A stretch of DNA of 5,645 nt. Origin: Marinosulfonomonas sp. GTDB lineage: Bacteria; Pseudomonadota; Alphaproteobacteria; Rhodobacterales; Rhodobacteraceae. Under the pieces are notes generated by a model, which had not been told where the DNA came from, made no database searches, and worked only from the letters and a program-made list of their open reading frames with translations. The position numbers and the translations under genes are program-made. Location of the stretch: NCBI GenBank assembly GCA_015494385.1, contig WGBJ01000422.1, forward strand, positions 1 through 5,645, given 5' to 3'. Below are positions 1 through 5,645 of the stretch, in pieces (the first letter of the stretch is position 1; each line of letters begins with the position of its first letter).

Positions 1-68
1 CCCTCAGCAAGCGCGACGGCAATTGTATCAGCATGCACATCCAGCCCAACGTAAATCTCTTTGTTCAT
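1..68 (-). CDS. IS110-family transposase, N-terminal fragment (runs off the left edge)
   Basis: Reading leftwards from the ATG at 68, 22 codons are open to the window edge and include YVGLDVHADTIAVALAEG. This is the opening of the RuvC-like DEDD domain of IS110-family transposases; the Asp in GLDVH (residue 10) is expected to be the first catalytic acidic residue. A strong ribosome binding site, GGAGGA, lies on the minus strand at 81-76, seven bases before the ATG, which fixes the start. IS110 enzymes recombine DNA as a seekRNA/bridge-RNA-guided transposase in the families studied. The serine and second acidic region typical of the C-terminal half lie outside the window, so intactness and IS110 versus IS1111 subgroup cannot be judged. 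The typical family sequence has Lys where this has Ala after the His. The assignment is by motif recognition only. Confidence 0.8.
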   Translation of the reverse strand, partial: MNKEIYVGLDVHADTIAVALAE

Positions 69-94
69 TACTGTTTCCTCCAACAAACAACTTC
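1..94 (-). mobile_element. Edge of an IS110-type insertion sequence (outer boundary not resolved)
   Basis: The transposase start at 68 implies that one end of an insertion sequence lies to its right in this window. IS110 elements usually lack long terminal inverted repeats and often leave no obvious target duplication, so the boundary cannot be placed by eye. The end given here is the base before the first plausible start of the neighbouring plus-strand gene; the true end could lie inside that gene. The remainder of the element is left of the window. It could also be a decayed remnant, although the visible codons and ribosome binding site are intact. Confidence 0.45.
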
Positions 95-445
95 ATGTTC
101 GTCGAGAAAACCATAGAAGGCATCACCGCCGCAAAACGCTCATCTGGTCTTACACTACTGTTAATATTAAGCCTGCCAGCCCTTCTCGGCCTATATATTG
201 CCGCAAACGGATCCGATAATGCCAAAAACCTGTTTCGGATCGGGCTGGTTGCTTTGGCAACTGTATTGCTGATCGCCTGGCCAGTTCTCGCGCTATATAC
301 CTTTATGGGATTTGCAATTGGCGGAGGAAATCCAACGCTGTTTCAAATCATGGCAGGTGCGCTATTTGCGACCCTCCCGCTGCCTCTCGCTTCTATCTTC
401 AGTCTTCTTTCAGCCAAAAGAATAAAATCCAGCCTGCAAAAGTGA
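95..445 (+). CDS. Small three-helix membrane protein, unknown function
   Basis: From the ATG at 95 this is a 116-residue hydrophobic protein that I do not recognise. Three likely membrane segments are visible: about residues 18-37, 47-74 and 82-106. The tail is basic (SAKRIKSSLQK), which suggests a cytoplasmic C-terminus. The frame stays open upstream to 23, but that part is the antisense of the transposase start and looks non-native, so the start was placed at 95. No Shine-Dalgarno sequence precedes that ATG. The gene may therefore have lost its original 5' end to the neighbouring insertion element, or be weakly translated. Codon use is mixed (CTA, TTA, ATA, AGA occur), less GC-biased than in sucC. 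A terminator-like hairpin follows 50 bases after the stop. Possibly a real inner-membrane protein, possibly a truncated gene. Confidence 0.55.
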   Translation: MFVEKTIEGITAAKRSSGLTLLLILSLPALLGLYIAANGSDNAKNLFRIGLVALATVLLIAWPVLALYTFMGFAIGGGNPTLFQIMAGALFATLPLPLASIFSLLSAKRIKSSLQK

Positions 446-478
446 TCTCAATTCATTCGCCCCTCTCTTCAACAAGCC

Positions 479-491
479 TTGAATAATTCAA
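479..491. repeat. Short inverted repeat TTGAAT-A-ATTCAA
   Basis: A perfect six-base inverted repeat with a single central base lies in the gap between the membrane-protein gene and the next gene, just before the terminator-like hairpin. It could be a half-site pair for a dimeric regulator. The sequence TTCAACAAGC (468-477) also recurs nearly as TTCAAACAAGC (487-497), so TTGAA at 479-483 can pair with either flanking TTCAA. It is short and AT-rich, so chance is a real possibility. Confidence 0.3.
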
Positions 492-495
492 ACAA

Positions 496-527
496 GCACC
501 CCACGCTAATAGGGTGCCTTTTTGTTT
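496..527 (+). terminator. Intrinsic terminator-like hairpin ahead of the exported-protein gene
   Basis: GCACCC (496-501) pairs with GGGTGC (512-517) across a ten-base loop, followed by a run of T (519-523, then TTT at 525-527). This is the layout of a Rho-independent terminator for the upstream membrane-protein gene. Its T-run ends only four bases before the ribosome binding site of the next gene at 531. The next gene therefore has either read-through from a promoter upstream of the hairpin, or a leader that contains it. Confidence 0.6.
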
Positions 528-530
528 ATC

Positions 531-535
531 AGGAG
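531..535 (+). promoter_or_regulatory. Ribosome binding site fixing the start at 543
   Basis: AGGAG lies seven bases before the ATG at 543. It decides for that start over the in-frame TTG at 522, which sits inside the T-run of the terminator hairpin and would add seven residues in front of a clean signal peptide. Confidence 0.75.
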
Positions 536-542
536 TATTCCC

Positions 543-1736
543 ATGCGGCTCGTTCTTCCCCTAACGCTTACCTTGCTGGCAACATCCGCGCTGGCCGACA
601 CCAACACCCTTGTGGCCGAAAACGGACTGGAGGGCGCGGTCGAGCAACTGGGTGCTCAGGCGGACAAAACACCATCCGACCAATTCGCCCTTGGCGCGCT
701 GCAATTCCTGCGCGGGATCGAGAAAACCCTGCAGGTTCGTTGGGAATACAACGCCACGATTGACGATCTGGACCTGCCCGTGCTGCGCCTGCCGGTACCG
801 CCAAACCCCGATGCCAAACCGTTCCGCGCGGACCTGATCACCGGCCTGTTCACCGAATTGCTAACCGATATGGACGCCAGCCGTGCGGCGTTGGCACAAA
901 TTCCAGACGGGGCCGATGTGGTGCTGGATCTGGACCTTGCCAACGTCTGGTTCGACATCAATATGAACGGCGCCCGCGATATGGGCGAAGGTATTATCGA
1001 GGTCGGCGCCAATACCCTGATGGGGGAAATCAACATGGGGGATGCCGACAGCATCCCGCCGATGGATGTGCGTTTTGACACCGCCGATGTGGCCTGGCTG
1101 ACCGCCTATACCCACATGGTTTCGGCCGCTGGTGAAATGGTGCTTGCGTTTGATCCGACCGAAGCCATCACCAACGTGATGAGCGCCAACGCCAAAATGA
1201 TCGAACTGCGTGGCGACGCGCCAATGGAATTCGGCTTTGACATGCAATTCGGCGGCTGGGTTGATCAATTCGCCATGGCCTATGGGGCGCTAAACCAGCA
1301 ACCCGATGCCACCCACACCCGTGCGGCCCACGCGCATTTGCTAAGCATGATCGCCGAAAACAAGGTCTTCTGGGCCGCCGTTGCGCAGGAAACCGACAAC
1401 GAACGCGAATGGATCCCCAACGACAAGCAGACCGCCGCGCTGGGCTTTGAACTGGCCCCCGGCACCGGTGCCGCGTGGCAGGCCGTTCTGGCCGATGTCG
1501 AAGCCCTGCTGAACGGTGATTTGCTGATCGAATACTGGCGCATTTCGCCTGCGGGCGGGGTGAATGTGAAAAAGCTGTTCATGGACCCGCCGGTGGTGGA
1601 TATCGTCACCTGGGTGCAAGGCTCGGGCCTGTTGCCCTATCTGGAACGCGGACCGGTCATTTCAGGCGACAGCCTGAACCGGTTTGACGATCTGACAGGC
1701 GGCAATCCGTTCCTGATTTCCTTCTTGCTGAATTAA
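543..1736 (+). CDS. Exported protein of unknown function with one EF-hand-type calcium loop
   Basis: This 397-residue protein begins with a clear Sec signal peptide (MRLVLPLTLTLLATSALA, predicted cleavage after ALA-18, before DT), so the mature protein should be periplasmic or secreted. I do not recognise a named family. The mature part is acidic and rich in Asp, Ala and Leu, with no further obvious membrane segment. At about residues 138-149 the loop DINMNGARDMGE matches the canonical EF-hand pattern: acidic or Asn at positions 1, 3 and 5, Gly at 6, Asp at 9 and Glu at 12. A single calcium site is therefore plausible. The C-terminus (GGNPFLISFLLN) is short and hydrophobic. It lies upstream of sucC on the same strand, separated by 174 bases with an operator-like element, so it probably belongs to a separate transcription unit. 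Only its location and the loop can be supported; a catalytic role is not evident. Confidence 0.85.
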   Translation: MRLVLPLTLTLLATSALADTNTLVAENGLEGAVEQLGAQADKTPSDQFALGALQFLRGIEKTLQVRWEYNATIDDLDLPVLRLPVPPNPDAKPFRADLITGLFTELLTDMDASRAALAQIPDGADVVLDLDLANVWFDINMNGARDMGEGIIEVGANTLMGEINMGDADSIPPMDVRFDTADVAWLTAYTHMVSAAGEMVLAFDPTEAITNVMSANAKMIELRGDAPMEFGFDMQFGGWVDQFAMAYGALNQQPDATHTRAAHAHLLSMIAENKVFWAAVAQETDNEREWIPNDKQTAALGFELAPGTGAAWQAVLADVEALLNGDLLIEYWRISPAGGVNVKKLFMDPPVVDIVTWVQGSGLLPYLERGPVISGDSLNRFDDLTGGNPFLISFLLN

Positions 1737-1767
1737 CCAAACAGACAAGAAAACGAATCAAATAAGC

Positions 1768-1804
1768 GTTTGTGATCACACTTCTTGCAGGTGTGATCAC
1801 AAAC
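1768..1804. promoter_or_regulatory. Tandem palindromic operator candidate upstream of sucC
   Basis: The arms GTTTGTGATCACAC (1768-1781) and GTGTGATCACAAAC (1791-1804) form a perfect 14-bp inverted repeat around a nine-base centre. Each arm contains the self-complementary ten-mer TGTGATCACA (1771-1780 and 1792-1801). The two palindrome centres are 21 bp apart, close to two helical turns, so two dimers would sit on the same DNA face. The half-sites TGTGA and TCACA resemble CRP/FNR half-sites but abut with no six-base spacer. GntR-type and other dimeric helix-turn-helix regulators also use short palindromes of this kind. No T-run follows on either strand, which argues against a simple terminator. 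It most likely controls sucC, which starts 107 bases downstream; the regulator is not identified. Confidence 0.65.
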
Positions 1805-1829
1805 TGCAAAAATACCCCTCACTTTCCCG

Positions 1830-1835
1830 TATAAC
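1830..1835 (+). promoter_or_regulatory. Possible -10 element of a sucC promoter
   Basis: TATAAC matches the sigma-70 -10 consensus at five of six positions and lies 28 bases after the tandem palindrome. No good -35 hexamer is found 16-18 bases upstream. If this is the -10 element, the nearer palindrome would be centred near -45, a position where an activator could replace a weak -35. This is inference from spacing only. Confidence 0.25.
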
Positions 1836-1910
1836 CGCGAAAAACCGTTTATTTACCTGACCCGTTCATGTTTACTGACACGAAACCTTAGCCACAGATG
1901 GGACAGTCCA

Positions 1911-3104
1911 GTGAACATTCATGAATATCAGGCCAAAGAACTCCTGCGCTCCTATGGTGCCCCCGTTTCCGACGGCCGCCCCGTTTTGAAAGCAGAAGAC
2001 GCCAAAACCGCTGCGGGTGAACTTGACGGCCCGTTGTGGGTGGTCAAGGCGCAGATCCACGCCGGTGGCCGTGGCAAGGGCAAATTCAAGGAAGCCGACG
2101 CAGGCGATGCGGGCGGTGTGCGCCTGACCAAATCGGTGGCCGAAGCCGCCGAGGAAGCCAAGAAAATGCTGGGCCGCACGCTGGTCACCCATCAGACCGG
2201 CCCCGCCGGCAAACAGGTCAACCGCATCTATATCGAAGATGGCGCCGGCATTGATCGCGAATTGTATCTGGCCCTGCTGGTCGATCGTCAAACCAGCCGC
2301 ATTTCCTTTGTCTGCTCGACCGAAGGCGGCATGGACATTGAAGAAGTCGCCGCCGCGACCCCCGAAAAAATCCTGTCCTTTTCGGTTGATCCCGCCACCG
2401 GCTATCAGGGTTTCCACGGCCGCCGCATCGCCTTTTCGCTGGGGCTGGAAGGCGCGCAGGTCAAGCAATGCGTGGGGCTGATGGGCCAGCTTTACAAAGC
2501 GTTTACCGAAAAAGACATGGAGATGCTGGAAATCAACCCGCTGATCGTCACCGACAAGGGCGACTTGAAGGTGCTGGATGCCAAGGTCAGCTTTGATTCA
2601 AACGCGCTCTATCGTCACCCCGACATCGCCGCCCTGCGCGACGAAACCGAGGAAGACCCCAAAGAGCTGGAAGCCAGCAAATACGACCTGAACTATATCG
2701 CGCTGGATGGCGAAATCGGCTGCATGGTGAACGGTGCCGGTCTGGCGATGGCGACGATGGACATCATCAAGCTGTATGGCGCGGAACCGGCCAACTTTCT
2801 GGACGTAGGCGGCGGCGCGACCAAGGAAAAGGTCACCGAGGCCTTCAAGATCATCACATCGGACCCGAACGTCAAAGGCATTCTGGTCAACATCTTCGGC
2901 GGCATCATGCGCTGCGATGTGATCGCTGAGGGCGTGGTTTCGGCGGTGAAAGAAGTCGGCCTGAAAGTGCCACTGGTGGTGCGTCTGGAAGGCACCAAGG
3001 TGGAAGAAGGCAAAGCAATCATCAACAATTCGGACGTAGATGTGATTGCGGCGGATAATTTGTCGGATGCAGCCGAGAAAATTGTGAAGGCGGTGAAGGG
3101 GTAA
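1911..3104 (+). CDS. sucC: Succinyl-CoA synthetase (ADP-forming) beta subunit
   Basis: With SucD this cytoplasmic enzyme converts succinyl-CoA, phosphate and a nucleoside diphosphate to succinate, CoA and the triphosphate in the TCA cycle. The beta subunit binds nucleotide and contacts succinate. It has 397 residues, the usual length for alphaproteobacteria. The opening [12 protein letters not shown] is the family signature and fixes the GTG at 1911 as the start; a modest GGGA (1900-1903) precedes it. The ATP-grasp part spans roughly residues 1-235, with [15 protein letters not shown] (44-58) and EINPL (207-211). N209 and D223 (LDAKV) are spaced like the Mg-nucleotide ligands of E. coli SucC. 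The CoA-ligase fold follows (about 260-385), with [11 protein letters not shown] (274-284), DVGGGA (298-303), [10 protein letters not shown] (327-336) and [12 protein letters not shown] (358-369). No frameshift or missing motif is seen. It probably leads an operon running through sucD to sucA. Confidence 0.97.
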   Translation: MNIHEYQAKELLRSYGAPVSDGRPVLKAEDAKTAAGELDGPLWVVKAQIHAGGRGKGKFKEADAGDAGGVRLTKSVAEAAEEAKKMLGRTLVTHQTGPAGKQVNRIYIEDGAGIDRELYLALLVDRQTSRISFVCSTEGGMDIEEVAAATPEKILSFSVDPATGYQGFHGRRIAFSLGLEGAQVKQCVGLMGQLYKAFTEKDMEMLEINPLIVTDKGDLKVLDAKVSFDSNALYRHPDIAALRDETEEDPKELEASKYDLNYIALDGEIGCMVNGAGLAMATMDIIKLYGAEPANFLDVGGGATKEKVTEAFKIITSDPNVKGILVNIFGGIMRCDVIAEGVVSAVKEVGLKVPLVVRLEGTKVEEGKAIINNSDVDVIAADNLSDAAEKIVKAVKG

Positions 3105-3138
3105 CGCGCGCCATTAAAATATACAGAAAGGTTTTCCC

Positions 3139-3603
3139 ATGAAAAATCTAGCAAAAACATTGGCACTCGTTGTCCTTTCAGGGTTTTCAACCCCCCTGCA
3201 GGCGGACACGGGCTCGTTTGAATATGCGATCACCAATATCTGTATGAGGTTTGCTTTCAACCCGGACGCAGCAGTGGTCTATCTTCAGAAAGACGGCTGG
3301 ATCCAAAAGGGAAAACAGAATCGGGACGAAGTGGAACTGTATAAAAACGGCACAATGACCTACATATACACAGGCGACGAAGGGATCGGCCCCGTCTGCA
3401 CGGTAAACGACCCTGATGTCCGCGTATCCACAGCAAGAAAGCTGATAAAAAACGGACTTGTCGAGAATTACGGCAAGGATTGGGAGAAAATTAGCATCGA
3501 CGGAGAACCTGCATGGAAATTTATGAACGGCGGGCTCGAGGTATTGTTATATTTCCATGAACGCGCTGGCGGCGGCACCTCCGTTGGCTTTGAAGCCTAC
3601 TAG
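3139..3603 (+). CDS. Small exported protein with two cysteines, between sucC and sucD
   Basis: This 154-residue protein starts with a Sec signal peptide ([22 protein letters not shown], predicted cleavage near residue 22), leaving a mature domain of about 130 residues for the periplasm. The start at 3139 is supported by GAAAGG at 3126-3131. It has two cysteines, C35 (NIC) and C87 (PVCTV), that could form a disulfide after export. I do not recognise a characterised family. The gene begins 34 bases after sucC with no terminator between, so it is probably co-transcribed with it. It resembles the lipoprotein gene that follows: the second cysteine is exactly 67 residues from the C-terminus in both, and both have a matching Phe 26 residues from the end. 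The region is visibly less GC-rich than sucC, as is common for small accessory genes. Function unknown. Confidence 0.85.
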   Translation: MKNLAKTLALVVLSGFSTPLQADTGSFEYAITNICMRFAFNPDAAVVYLQKDGWIQKGKQNRDEVELYKNGTMTYIYTGDEGIGPVCTVNDPDVRVSTARKLIKNGLVENYGKDWEKISIDGEPAWKFMNGGLEVLLYFHERAGGGTSVGFEAY

Positions 3604-3695
3604 CACGGTTGGTCTGAACAGGTTTGCGACCATTCACAACACAAAGCACTGGGGCAGCGGCCTCTCGGTATTAGAAACAGTAGTCAGGAAATATA

Positions 3696-4196
3696 ATGCA
3701 ATTAGTCTCGTTCAAACCTGTTGTCTTCACATTGTCCATGCTCGCTCTGGCGGCCTGTAGCGGATATGGTCCGCGCACCCATGACAGCAAAGGGCGCGCC
3801 GTGGCCAGCCCGGCAATGGCGACAAAGGTCTTTATGAACGTCTGTTTCAAAACCGGCGGCAACCGTGCAGGCGAGATTCGGGCAATACGTCGGGACAAAA
3901 ATTTAGAAATGGCGGCCCACAGCGACAAGGATCTTACATCCGCCAGCCATAAAACCCACTCGATCGACGTGCTGCTTTTCAGCGACATCTGCTCGGTCAG
4001 CTTTGACAGCGGCCAGCCAAATGCCCAGGCAGGCACAGATGCGGCGATCCTCTTGCTGCCGCAAATCGGTGCAAAATCAATGGGCGGGACACGCGGTGGC
4101 GGTACGATCACTTTCAAAACTCGCAAAGGCCTGGTCATGATTACCAACGCCGCCAAAGTTCACCGCGAAGGCGCGATGCTGTCCCTCTACAAGTGA
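3696..4196 (+). CDS. Small lipoprotein with two further cysteines, between sucC and sucD
   Basis: The 166-residue product has a lipoprotein signal peptide ending in the lipobox LAAC (residues 18-21). C21 would be lipidated and become the mature N-terminus; the next residue is Ser, not Asp, which favours outer-membrane sorting by the E. coli rule. AGGAA at 3686-3690, five bases before the ATG, supports the start. After a polar linker comes a compact domain with C50 (MNVCFKTGG) and C99 (DICSVSFD), candidates for a disulfide. Its C-terminal half contains a glycine-rich stretch ([16 protein letters not shown]) and ends in MLSLYK. It appears to be a diverged paralogue of the preceding signal-peptide protein. 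sucD starts 49 bases downstream, so both small genes sit inside the likely sucC-sucD operon. No function can be assigned from the sequence. Confidence 0.85.
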   Translation: MQLVSFKPVVFTLSMLALAACSGYGPRTHDSKGRAVASPAMATKVFMNVCFKTGGNRAGEIRAIRRDKNLEMAAHSDKDLTSASHKTHSIDVLLFSDICSVSFDSGQPNAQAGTDAAILLLPQIGAKSMGGTRGGGTITFKTRKGLVMITNAAKVHREGAMLSLYK

Positions 4197-4205
4197 TAAT
4201 CAAGG

Positions 4206-4221
4206 CCGGACCACAGTCCGG
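4206..4221 (+). other. Stem-loop just before the sucD ribosome binding site
   Basis: CCGGAC (4206-4211) pairs with GTCCGG (4216-4221) around a CACA tetraloop, extendable by one G-U pair. No T-run follows, so it is unlikely to terminate transcription. It ends about nine bases before GGAG (4231-4234) and may set the 5' end of a processed sucD message or tune its stability. This function is inferred. Confidence 0.45.
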
Positions 4222-4245
4222 TACCAAACAGGAGAAATGCCGAAA

Positions 4246-5127
4246 ATGGCGATACTCATCGACGAAAATACCAAGGTAATCTGTCAGGGCTTCACCGGCT
4301 CGCAAGGCACCTTTCACAGTGAACAAGCCATCGCCTATGGCACCAAAATGGTCGGCGGCGTGACACCGGGCAAGGGCGGACAAACCCACCTTGACCTGCC
4401 GGTGTTCAACTCGGTTCACGAGGCCAAGGCCGTGACCGAGGCCAACGCATCGGTGATCTATGTTCCGCCCCCCTTTGCCGCCGACGGTATTCTGGAAGCG
4501 ATCGACGCGGAAATGGAACTGATCGTTTGCATCACCGAAGGCATCCCCGTGCTGGACATGATGAAAGTCAAACGCGCGCTGGACGGGTCCAAATCCACCC
4601 TGATCGGGCCGAACTGCCCCGGCGTGATCACCCCTGACGCCTGCAAAATCGGCATTATGCCCGGCCACATCCACAAACGCGGGTCCTGCGGCGTGGTTTC
4701 GCGTTCCGGCACGCTGACGTATGAGGCCGTGAAGCAAACCACCGACATGGGTCTGGGCCAGTCCACTGCTGTGGGCATCGGTGGCGACCCCATCAAGGGG
4801 ACCGAGCATATCGACGTGCTGGAAATGTTTCTGGCCGATGACGAGACCCAAAGCATCATCATGATCGGTGAAATCGGCGGGTCCGCCGAAGAAGAAGCGG
4901 CACAGTTTCTGGCCGACGAGAAAAAGAAAGGCCGCTGGAAGCCGGTTGCAGGTTTCATCGCCGGTCGCACCGCCCCTCCGGGCCGCCGCATGGGCCACGC
5001 GGGCGCGATTGTCGCCGGTGGCAAAGGCGGTGCCGAGGACAAGATCGAAGCAATGCGTTCAGCCGGAATCGTGGTGGCCGACAGCCCCGCAGGACTGGGT
5101 GAAGCTGTGCTGGAAGCAATTGGGTAA
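4246..5127 (+). CDS. sucD: Succinyl-CoA synthetase (ADP-forming) alpha subunit
   Basis: SucD binds CoA and carries the phosphohistidine intermediate of succinyl-CoA synthetase, working as a heteromer with SucC. From the ATG at 4246 it has 293 residues, the normal family length. The CoA-binding Rossmann part includes [12 protein letters not shown] (14-25), TPGKGG (40-45) and VPPPFA (73-78). The ligase part has GPNCPGVI (121-128), SRSGTLTYE (152-160), GIGGDPI (177-183), GEIGG (208-212) and [10 protein letters not shown] (247-256), where H251 is the phosphorylated histidine by homology. An in-frame ATG at 4237 would add MPK, but it lies only two bases after GGAG (4231-4234), too close. The start at 4246 gives an 11-base spacing and the expected N-terminus [11 protein letters not shown], so it was preferred. 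The separation from sucC by two exported-protein genes is the unusual point of this locus; all key motifs are intact. Confidence 0.96.
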   Translation: MAILIDENTKVICQGFTGSQGTFHSEQAIAYGTKMVGGVTPGKGGQTHLDLPVFNSVHEAKAVTEANASVIYVPPPFAADGILEAIDAEMELIVCITEGIPVLDMMKVKRALDGSKSTLIGPNCPGVITPDACKIGIMPGHIHKRGSCGVVSRSGTLTYEAVKQTTDMGLGQSTAVGIGGDPIKGTEHIDVLEMFLADDETQSIIMIGEIGGSAEEEAAQFLADEKKKGRWKPVAGFIAGRTAPPGRRMGHAGAIVAGGKGGAEDKIEAMRSAGIVVADSPAGLGEAVLEAIG

Positions 5128-5136
5128 AAGAAACGC

Positions 5137-5159
5137 GGCCCCGGGCTTGGTCCGGGGCC
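5137..5159 (+). other. Strong GC hairpin between sucD and sucA
   Basis: GGCCCCGG (5137-5144) pairs perfectly with CCGGGGCC (5152-5159) across a seven-base loop. The stem is terminator-like, but what follows (TCTTACATCTC) is a poor T-tract. It is preceded by an A-rich stretch (5127-5133). It could be a leaky terminator or attenuator that lowers sucA relative to sucCD, or an mRNA processing and stability element. The start of sucA is 23 bases further on. Confidence 0.55.
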
Positions 5160-5181
5160 TCTTACATCTCAGGTATTTGTC

Positions 5182-5645
5182 ATGACCGACCAACCGACCA
5201 CCAAAGATTTCCACTCCTCCTCGTTCCTGCAAGGGCACAATGCGGAGTATATCGAGCAGCTTTATGCGCAATACGCCAATGACCCGAACGCGGTTGATGA
5301 AGCGTGGCAGGCGTTTTTCAGGGAACTGGGCGACGATGACATGGCCGTCAAGGCCGAGGCCGCCGGCCCGTCATGGGCGCGCGCCGACTGGCCGCCGGTC
5401 CCGAATGACGATCTGACCCATGCGCTGGATGGCCAATGGCCAACAGACGAGGTCAAACCCGCCGAGGTGGCCGAGAAAATCCTGAGCAAGGCCGAGGAAA
5501 AAGGTGTCGAGGTTTCCGATGACCAGATCAAGCGCGCTGTGCTGGACAGTATCCGCGCCCTGATGATCATCCGCGCCTACCGCATCCGTGGCCATCTGGC
5601 CGCCGATCTGGACCCGCTGGGGCTGGCCGGTCGCGAACCCCACCC
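5182..5645 (+). CDS. sucA: 2-oxoglutarate dehydrogenase E1 component, N-terminal part (runs off the right edge)
   Basis: The frame from the ATG at 5182 is open for 154 codons to the window end. SucA is the thiamine-diphosphate-dependent E1 of the 2-oxoglutarate dehydrogenase complex, which decarboxylates 2-oxoglutarate and passes the succinyl group to E2 (SucB). The N-terminal signature is clear: SSFLQGHNAEYIEQLYAQY (residues 13-31) followed by DPNAVDEAWQAFF, the segment known in E. coli to bind the E2 core. Near the cut end, IRAYRIRGHLAADLDPLGL matches the conserved start of the catalytic region. Between them lies an acidic, variable linker. The full protein is usually nearly 1,000 residues, so most of it, including the cofactor site, lies outside. 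AGG at 5171-5173 is a weak ribosome binding site. The gene begins 54 bases after sucD, with a strong hairpin between them. Confidence 0.95.
   Translation, partial: MTDQPTTKDFHSSSFLQGHNAEYIEQLYAQYANDPNAVDEAWQAFFRELGDDDMAVKAEAAGPSWARADWPPVPNDDLTHALDGQWPTDEVKPAEVAEKILSKAEEKGVEVSDDQIKRAVLDSIRALMIIRAYRIRGHLAADLDPLGLAGREPH

Noticed and set aside
69..250. A guide (bridge) RNA gene upstream of the IS110 transposase
   Set aside because: I could not identify a supporting fold or pairing loops by eye, and most of the stretch reads as coding for the membrane protein on the other strand.
522..542. TTG at 522 as the start of the exported-protein gene
   Set aside because: It lies inside the terminator T-run without its own ribosome binding site and would spoil the signal peptide; the ATG at 543 has AGGAG at good spacing.
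1771..1801. A standard CRP or FNR site
   Set aside because: CRP needs TGTGA and TCACA separated by six bases and FNR needs TTGAT-N4-ATCAA; neither spacing occurs here.
1768..1804. The 14-bp inverted repeat as an intrinsic terminator for the upstream gene
   Set aside because: The stem is strong, but neither strand has a T-run directly after it, and the nested palindromes with 21-bp spacing fit an operator better.
1872..2468. Minus-strand open frame opposite the sucC start
   Set aside because: It overlaps the unmistakable SucC N-terminus and its upstream region in antisense; Phe/Gly-rich low-complexity composition indicates a shadow frame.
3557..3760. Plus-strand open frame of 67 codons bridging the two small exported-protein genes
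   Set aside because: It overlaps both supported genes in another frame, has no ribosome binding site and no recognisable sequence.
4237..4245. ATG at 4237 as the sucD start
   Set aside because: It is only two bases after GGAG and adds three residues not expected at the family N-terminus; 4246 fits better, though 4237 cannot be fully excluded.
4141..4998. Long minus-strand open frame (285 codons) opposite the lipoprotein end and sucD
   Set aside because: It is antisense to the well-conserved sucD, reads as His/Gly/Asp-rich shadow sequence with no recognisable motif, and is a typical by-product of GC-rich codon bias.

Overview
The window is chromosomal DNA from an alphaproteobacterium, most likely of the Rhodobacterales/Roseobacter group. 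It carries a TCA-cycle locus in the order succinyl-CoA synthetase beta (sucC), succinyl-CoA synthetase alpha (sucD), 2-oxoglutarate dehydrogenase E1 (sucA, cut by the window end), with small exported-protein genes placed between the enzyme genes. The assignment rests on the strongly recognisable SucC, SucD and SucA sequences, the GC-rich codon use and the gene order. No database search was possible.

Left edge (1-542): the first 68 bases are the 5' end of an IS110-type transposase gene on the minus strand, with its own ribosome binding site. Facing away from it on the plus strand is a small three-helix membrane protein of unknown function (95-445). Its start is poorly supported and may have been altered by the element. 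A short intergenic stretch holds an inverted repeat and an intrinsic-terminator-like hairpin, which lies directly before the ribosome binding site of the next gene.

Middle (543-3104): a 397-residue exported protein with one canonical EF-hand-type calcium loop (543-1736) is followed by a 174-bp intergenic region with a striking operator-like element: two TGTGATCACA palindromes exactly 21 bp centre to centre, inside a perfect 14-bp inverted repeat. sucC follows with a GTG start.

Right part (3105-5645): between sucC and sucD are two small exported proteins, one with a cleavable signal peptide and one a lipoprotein. They share a two-cysteine layout and look like diverged paralogues. sucD and then sucA follow, with compact GC-rich hairpins before each. 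All genes from 543 on are on the plus strand. From sucC to sucA the gaps are 34 to 92 bases and no clear intrinsic terminator breaks the run, so sucC-sucD-sucA are probably co-transcribed with the two exported proteins. SucCD interconverts succinyl-CoA and succinate with substrate-level phosphorylation, and SucA begins the 2-oxoglutarate to succinyl-CoA step just before it. What the exported proteins do at this locus is unknown. Nothing here demonstrates a wholly new system; the best leads are the tandem operator before sucC and the cysteine-paired exported proteins.
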